Below are positions 6,047-8,790 of a stretch of DNA of 8,790 bases, one piece after another. The notes beneath the pieces are model-generated. The model saw only the letters and a list, made by a program, of their open reading frames with translations, made no database searches and was not told the DNA's origin. The DNA lies in contig PKUI01000122.1 of assembly GCA_002869605.1 (NCBI GenBank), forward strand, positions 1 through 8,790, read 5' to 3'. Source of the DNA: Desulfuromonas sp. (GTDB taxonomy: Bacteria; Desulfobacterota; Desulfuromonadia; Desulfuromonadales; SZUA-401). Positions within the stretch are counted from its first letter, which is position 1. Each line of letters starts with the position of its first letter. Position numbers and translations under genes: made by a program.

Positions 6047-8596
6047 TTAGGTGTTGTCTGAGCTGTTGCTGGTGAAGAAGCCGCGCAGACTCTCCAGGAC
6101 TTGTGGATAGGTGCCGCGCAACTGGCGGGCCGGGGGCAGTGAACGCAGAAACAGCTGGCCGTAGCCGCGGCGGGTGACGCGACAATCAAGGATCAGAACC
6201 ACCCCGCGGTCGCGGCGGTGGCGAATCAGGCGGCCGAACCCCTGCTTGAACTTGAGTACCGCCTGGGGGAGGGTGTAGTCGTTGAACGGATCGCCGCCGC
6301 GCGCGGTGATCGACTCGGCGCGCGCCTCGAGGATCGGTTCGGTCGGTACCTTGAAGGGGAGCCGGCAGATGATCACTTGCTCCAGGGCGCGCCCCGGTAC
6401 GTCGACCCCCTCCCAGAAGGAATCGGTAGCGAACAGCACGCTGGTGGTGTCGCTGCTGAAACGCTGCAACAGGCGGTGGCGATTCTCCTGACCCTGGCGC
6501 AGACAGGTGTAGCCGCGTGCCTCGAGGATCGGGGCGAGCTCGCTGTGGATTCTCTGCAGCAACGAGTAAGCGGTGAACAGTACGAAGGTACGGCCGTCGG
6601 CGGCGAGGATAGCCTGCTCGATGGCGTCGCGTGCCGCTGCGGCGAAACCGCCGCTACCCGGCTCCGGGAGATCGTCCGGCAGACCGAGTAGCGCCTGGCG
6701 AGGGTAGTCGAACGGCGAGGCGAGTTGCAGGTTGGCAAGCCGTTCTTTGGATACCAGGTCGAGCCCGCTGCGGCGGATGAAGTAATCGAAGCGGTTGTCG
6801 ACGGTCAGCGTGGCGCTGGTCATGACCACCGTGCGCATCCGTTCGAACAGCGCCTGCTTGAGATGGCTCGCCACCTCGATCGGGGCGCTGCACAACCTGA
6901 CAATCATCCCCTGCCCCCTGCCGATACGCCCCTGTACAATCTCCAGCCAGCAGCAGGTCCCTTCGCCGGGAGCACAAAAAAAGGCGATTTCATCGGCCAG
7001 CGCGGCCACTCGCAAGCCGAGGCCCGAGAGGTCGTCGATCTGCGGAGCGAGTTTTTCCTGGCACTCTTTGGGCAGGCGTTTGCACTGCCGCACGAACTCG
7101 CGGAGCTGTGCGGAGAGCTCTGCAGTCTGGCGCGACAACTCCTTGAGCGGCACCAGAGCGTCCTGCCAGGCCGGATGAGTGCTGAAGGGGGGGATCAGTC
7201 GCTGCCGGATATCTTCCCGATCCGGTAGGGTGCGGGAGAGAATTTCGAGGGCGGTATTGCCGGTCCCTTCCAGGACCATGGTACTGCGCAGTAGCAGTTG
7301 CTTACGCAGTGAGTCGAGCTGCTCGGCGTGGTCGTGCAGGGTGCGGTAGAGTTCGTCTTCGTGGTCGGGGAGTTCGCGCCCGAGGTTGTCGAGCAGTCGC
7401 GGCAGCAGCCCGCGCTCGGTTTTGCGGGAATGACGCAGACGGTTGAGGGTCCGGGCGAAGGCGAAGCGGGTGGTCTGTCCGGAGAAGAAACGGGTCGCGA
7501 CGTCCTCGAGGTGATGTCCTTCGTCGATGACCAGATGGGCAAACGGTGGCAGGACGGCCGCGGCGGAGTAGTTGTCGGTTTCGTGGCGTAGGGCCAGGTC
7601 GGACAGCAGCAGGGCGTGGTTGACGATCAGCAGATCGGCCTGGGCGGCCATGCGGCGCGCGCGGTGGAAAAAGCACGCACTGTACTGTGGGCAGCGTACC
7701 CGCGAGCATTGATCGACTTCGCAGCAGATTTCCTCCCACACCGCTTCGCGCGGTACGAAGGTAAGCTCGTCGCGCGAGCCGTTGCTGCTGTTTTCCGCCC
7801 AGGTGAGCAGCGATTGTAGCTCCTGCTCCTGCTCACTGTCGAACAGCCCCGGCTCCGCTTGAACCTGCAGGGCGCGCCGGCGGCACAGGTAATTGCCGCG
7901 ACCCTTGACCAGCACTGCGCGAAAATCGAGATCGGTGGACTGCTGCAACAGCGGAATGTCCTTACGGATCAGCTGCTCCTGGAGATTGATGGTGTTGGTC
8001 GAGATGACCACCCGCTCCTCGTTGTGCAGTGCCCAGAGGATAGCGGGAATCAGGTAGGCGAGGCTCTTGCCGGTTCCGGTTCCGGCTTCGATGACGGTCA
8101 GACGCTGGTGGTTGAAGGCGTCGGCGACCGCAGCTGCCATCTGCTGCTGTTCTTCTCGCACCTCGAATTCGGGGAGCGCGGTGGCGATAACGCCGCCCGG
8201 TTGCAGGTAGCTCACAACGGCGTGGGGATCGATGCTCTGCTGAGGTTGTGGCGCGAACGGCTCGACGACCTTATATACACTATCCACAAGGTTGTCCACA
8301 ATGTAGAAGGCGACACCGAGCGAACCGAGGCGCGAGGCAATTTCGAGGTCTGCAGCGGAAGGTTCGAGAGTTCCGGATGGGTGGTTGTGGATAACGACGT
8401 CACCGTAGCGACAGGTCTGCAGGATCGCCGGCACGGCCTCGTGGTTGCCACGCGCCAGCGCTTCGGCGGAGCAGACTCTCAGCTGTTCGTCGGTCGAGCC
8501 GCGAAAGAAAACCTCCCGTCCTCCCGCAGCGGCGATTTCCTGGGCCAGCAGTCTTTGCACTTCTGTTGTGAGCGAGGTTTCCAATACGGCTTCCAT
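6047..8596 (-). CDS. DinG/XPD-family Fe-S helicase with N-terminal RadC-like JAB domain
   Basis: A predicted cytosolic superfamily 2 5'-3' DNA helicase fused to a JAB (MPN) metal-binding domain, 849 residues from ATG 8596. JAB part (about 1-115): E28, then HNHPSG...PSAAD giving H70, H72, S80 and D83, a complete JAMM set in RadC style. Helicase part: Walker A EAGTGTGKS (170-178); iron-sulfur cysteines C238, C297, C302 and C308 with the DinG 5/6 spacing; DEGH box (358-361); SATLT (594-598); WEGVDVPG (728-735); QGFGRLIRHRRDRG (785-798) with arginine fingers. E. coli DinG (about 716 residues) lacks the JAB domain. A GTG at 8656 in the same frame would add 20 residues, but neither start has a clear SD, and a consensus promoter lies directly before ATG 8596. 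A role in DNA repair or fork processing is inferred from the family; the JAB substrate is unknown. Confidence 0.92.
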   Translation of the reverse strand: MEAVLETSLTTEVQRLLAQEIAAAGGREVFFRGSTDEQLRVCSAEALARGNHEAVPAILQTCRYGDVVIHNHPSGTLEPSAADLEIASRLGSLGVAFYIVDNLVDSVYKVVEPFAPQPQQSIDPHAVVSYLQPGGVIATALPEFEVREEQQQMAAAVADAFNHQRLTVIEAGTGTGKSLAYLIPAILWALHNEERVVISTNTINLQEQLIRKDIPLLQQSTDLDFRAVLVKGRGNYLCRRRALQVQAEPGLFDSEQEQELQSLLTWAENSSNGSRDELTFVPREAVWEEICCEVDQCSRVRCPQYSACFFHRARRMAAQADLLIVNHALLLSDLALRHETDNYSAAAVLPPFAHLVIDEGHHLEDVATRFFSGQTTRFAFARTLNRLRHSRKTERGLLPRLLDNLGRELPDHEDELYRTLHDHAEQLDSLRKQLLLRSTMVLEGTGNTALEILSRTLPDREDIRQRLIPPFSTHPAWQDALVPLKELSRQTAELSAQLREFVRQCKRLPKECQEKLAPQIDDLSGLGLRVAALADEIAFFCAPGEGTCCWLEIVQGRIGRGQGMIVRLCSAPIEVASHLKQALFERMRTVVMTSATLTVDNRFDYFIRRSGLDLVSKERLANLQLASPFDYPRQALLGLPDDLPEPGSGGFAAAARDAIEQAILAADGRTFVLFTAYSLLQRIHSELAPILEARGYTCLRQGQENRHRLLQRFSSDTTSVLFATDSFWEGVDVPGRALEQVIICRLPFKVPTEPILEARAESITARGGDPFNDYTLPQAVLKFKQGFGRLIRHRRDRGVVLILDCRVTRRGYGQLFLRSLPPARQLRGTYPQVLESLRGFFTSNSSDNT

Positions 8597-8602
8597 ACGG
8601 CG

Positions 8603-8631
8603 ATTATAGAGTGGTAAGGGAACCGTGGGAA
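8603..8631 (-). promoter_or_regulatory. Sigma-70 promoter abutting the helicase ATG (possible leaderless mRNA)
   Basis: TATAAT, a perfect -10 (plus 8603-8608), is preceded after exactly 17 bases by TTCCCA (-35, four of six, plus 8626-8631). Only six bases separate the -10 from the ATG at 8596, so the expected start site falls on or within a base or so of that ATG. If used, the mRNA would have no 5' leader, which agrees with the absence of an SD. The element lies inside the frame of the alternative GTG start. Confidence 0.5.
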
Positions 8632-8669
8632 GAGTTTGTTCACCGGCAGTGGCCACGATTTAATGTGTT

Positions 8670-8699
8670 TTGTTGCTGCACAAATTTTTTTCATGTAAT
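8670..8699 (+). promoter_or_regulatory. Weak candidate promoter for the right-edge gene
   Basis: TGTAAT (-10, five of six, 8694-8699) follows TTGTTG (8670-8675, three of six) by 18 bases, with a T-rich run between. It would give a leader of about 37 bases. The AT-rich composition alone could produce this match. Confidence 0.25.
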
Positions 8700-8743
8700 G
8701 TGGGTGGTTAGTGATTTTGGAAGTTTATGGAGAGTCCGTGTCG

Positions 8744-8790
8744 ATGAGTCTCGACTTGCTGCAACAAATACTCCCTTGGTTCAATCGCGG
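8744..8790 (+). CDS. Start of an unidentified gene cut by the right edge
   Basis: An ATG at 8744 opens a frame that continues to the edge: MSLDLLQQILPWFNR, 15 full codons. GGAGAG (8729-8734) lies nine bases upstream, a good SD, and an upstream AT-rich stretch could hold its promoter. The amphipathic N-terminus gives no family. The gene is divergent from the helicase gene, with 147 bases between the two starts. Too little is present to name it. Confidence 0.55.
   Translation, partial: MSLDLLQQILPWFNR

Noticed and set aside
8597..8656. GTG start at 8656 adding 20 residues to the helicase
   Set aside because: No SD, and a near-consensus promoter lies within this stretch; kept only as the alternative start.

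Overview
The window looks like chromosomal DNA of a moderately GC-rich deltaproteobacterium, most likely Desulfuromonadales/Geobacterales. I infer this from the gene mix (PilT, a RadC/JAB-DinG fusion helicase, a long Prc/Tsp protease, this style of class I aminotransferase), not from a marker gene. I see no insertion sequence, prophage, CRISPR array, rRNA or tRNA. Most genes are ordinary housekeeping genes, so the interest lies mainly between and at the edges of them.

Layout, left to right. 1-1249 (minus): a nearly complete PLP-dependent class I aminotransferase whose C-terminus runs off the left edge. 1250-1508: a 259-base intergenic stretch holding, on the minus strand, a candidate promoter, a short Ala-rich ORF with a good ribosome binding site, and a strong terminator hairpin just before the aminotransferase. 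The end of the short ORF is complementary to the first arm of that hairpin, which is the layout of a leader-peptide attenuator. 1509-3620 (minus): a periplasmic tail-specific protease (Prc/Tsp). 3713-4162 (minus): an unrecognised protein made of two related halves. 4178-5233 (minus): the type IV pilus retraction ATPase PilT, 15 bases upstream of that protein and probably co-transcribed with it. 5463-6035 (plus): nicotinamidase PncA, divergent from pilT. 6047-8596 (minus): a large XPD/DinG-family Fe-S helicase with an N-terminal RadC-like JAB domain; its end converges on pncA with only 11 bases between the stop codons. 8744-8790 (plus): the first codons of another gene that leaves the window.

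How they may work together. pilT and its neighbour form a probable motility-related unit. The protease has its own candidate promoter and acts in envelope protein turnover. pncA serves NAD salvage. The JAB-helicase fusion points to DNA repair or replication-fork processing. The aminotransferase may be controlled by its own leader ORF and terminator. That attenuation idea is the most novel observation here and rests on base-pairing and ORF geometry only.
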